Shown here: positions 5,209-5,355 of the stretch, piece after piece
How the letters are laid out: every line of letters begins with the position of its first letter
How positions within the stretch are numbered: the first letter of the stretch is position 1
Assembly (NCBI GenBank): GCA_018715425.1
Contig: DVLR01000329.1
Coordinates: 1 to 5,355, forward strand
Length of the DNA: 5,355 nt
Source: Candidatus Merdenecus merdavium
GTDB lineage: Bacteria > Bacillota > Clostridia > Lachnospirales > Lachnospiraceae
Direction of reading: 5' to 3'
Notes under the pieces: generated by a model
Told to the model about the DNA's origin: nothing
Databases searched by the model: none
What the model saw: the letters and a program-made list of their open reading frames with translations, nothing else
Program-made: the position numbers and the translations under genes

Positions 5209-5355
5209 GATAATTTCTTCATATCTACATAAATCCATTCATATTGGTGAACTTTTCACTTTCTATCTAAAACTTTACATTTTTTCTTTGGTGATTTTTT
5301 TGTATGGATTTTAGTACAATTTCATATCTTACTAAGAATCTCGATTTCTCAATGC
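5209..5355. other. right-end stretch with no recognisable gene
   Basis: With the region from 4960 rightward this makes nearly 400 bases without a confident gene. The 5209-5355 part is AT-rich and has only short frames on both strands, with no ribosome site, RNA gene or riboswitch I can recognise. Confidence 0.5.

Noticed and set aside
5288..5320. Plus-strand TTGGTG ... TACAAT pair as a promoter for a gene to the right
   Set aside because: The spacer is 21 bases, too long, and no extended -10 is present; no gene start follows with a ribosome site.
5267..5353. Minus-strand open tail entering from the right edge (about 28 codons then TAG)
   Set aside because: Too short and Lys-rich in AT-rich DNA; no motif. 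It could be the end of a gene beyond the window, but nothing supports that.
4942..5355. Purine riboswitch or other known riboswitch ahead of hydA
   Set aside because: I looked for guanine/xanthine-type conserved loops in this and the other leaders and saw none.
1..5355. CRISPR array, insertion sequence, tRNA or rRNA
   Set aside because: No regularly spaced repeats, transposase frame, terminal repeats or RNA gene signature seen on either strand.

Overview
This is an AT-rich bacterial window with dense genes and strong AGGAG-type ribosome sites. It fits a low-GC anaerobic Bacillota, most likely a Clostridia-type gut or soil fermenter; the species cannot be told from sequence alone. It holds five confident genes, all belonging to the family set seen in the E. 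coli ygeW-ygeX-ygeY-hyuA-ygfJ-ygfK-ssnA-xdhD region. That region has been linked to selenium/molybdenum-dependent purine hydroxylation and to anaerobic urate breakdown by gut bacteria.

Layout from right to left. The right end (about 4960-5355) has no confident gene. It carries a consensus promoter for hydA whose spacer is filled by a 19-bp perfect dyad, plus several further inverted repeats and a doubtful 62-codon frame. hydA (a dihydropyrimidinase/hydantoinase) and ridA (enamine/imine deaminase) then run on the minus strand as a probable transcription unit. It ends at a hairpin shared with mocA, which runs the opposite way. mocA (molybdenum cofactor cytidylyltransferase-like) is the only plus-strand gene. 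Its promoter lies in a 157-base divergent region shared with dpaL. dpaL (2,3-diaminopropionate ammonia-lyase) and ygeY (an M20-type metallohydrolase, cut by the left edge) form the second minus-strand unit, with an 8-bp-stem hairpin between them.

How the genes fit together (inference from families). HydA would open a cyclic ureide made from a purine. YgeY would act on an open-chain ureido or amide intermediate. DpaL would split 2,3-diaminopropionate into pyruvate and ammonia through 2-aminoacrylate, which RidA hydrolyses. MocA would supply the cytidylylated molybdopterin needed by a xanthine dehydrogenase-type enzyme that must lie outside the window. The partner genes ygfK, ssnA, ygeW and xdhD are not in this window. 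The most notable points are ridA inside this cluster, the lone reversed mocA, and dyad symmetries placed on the promoters.
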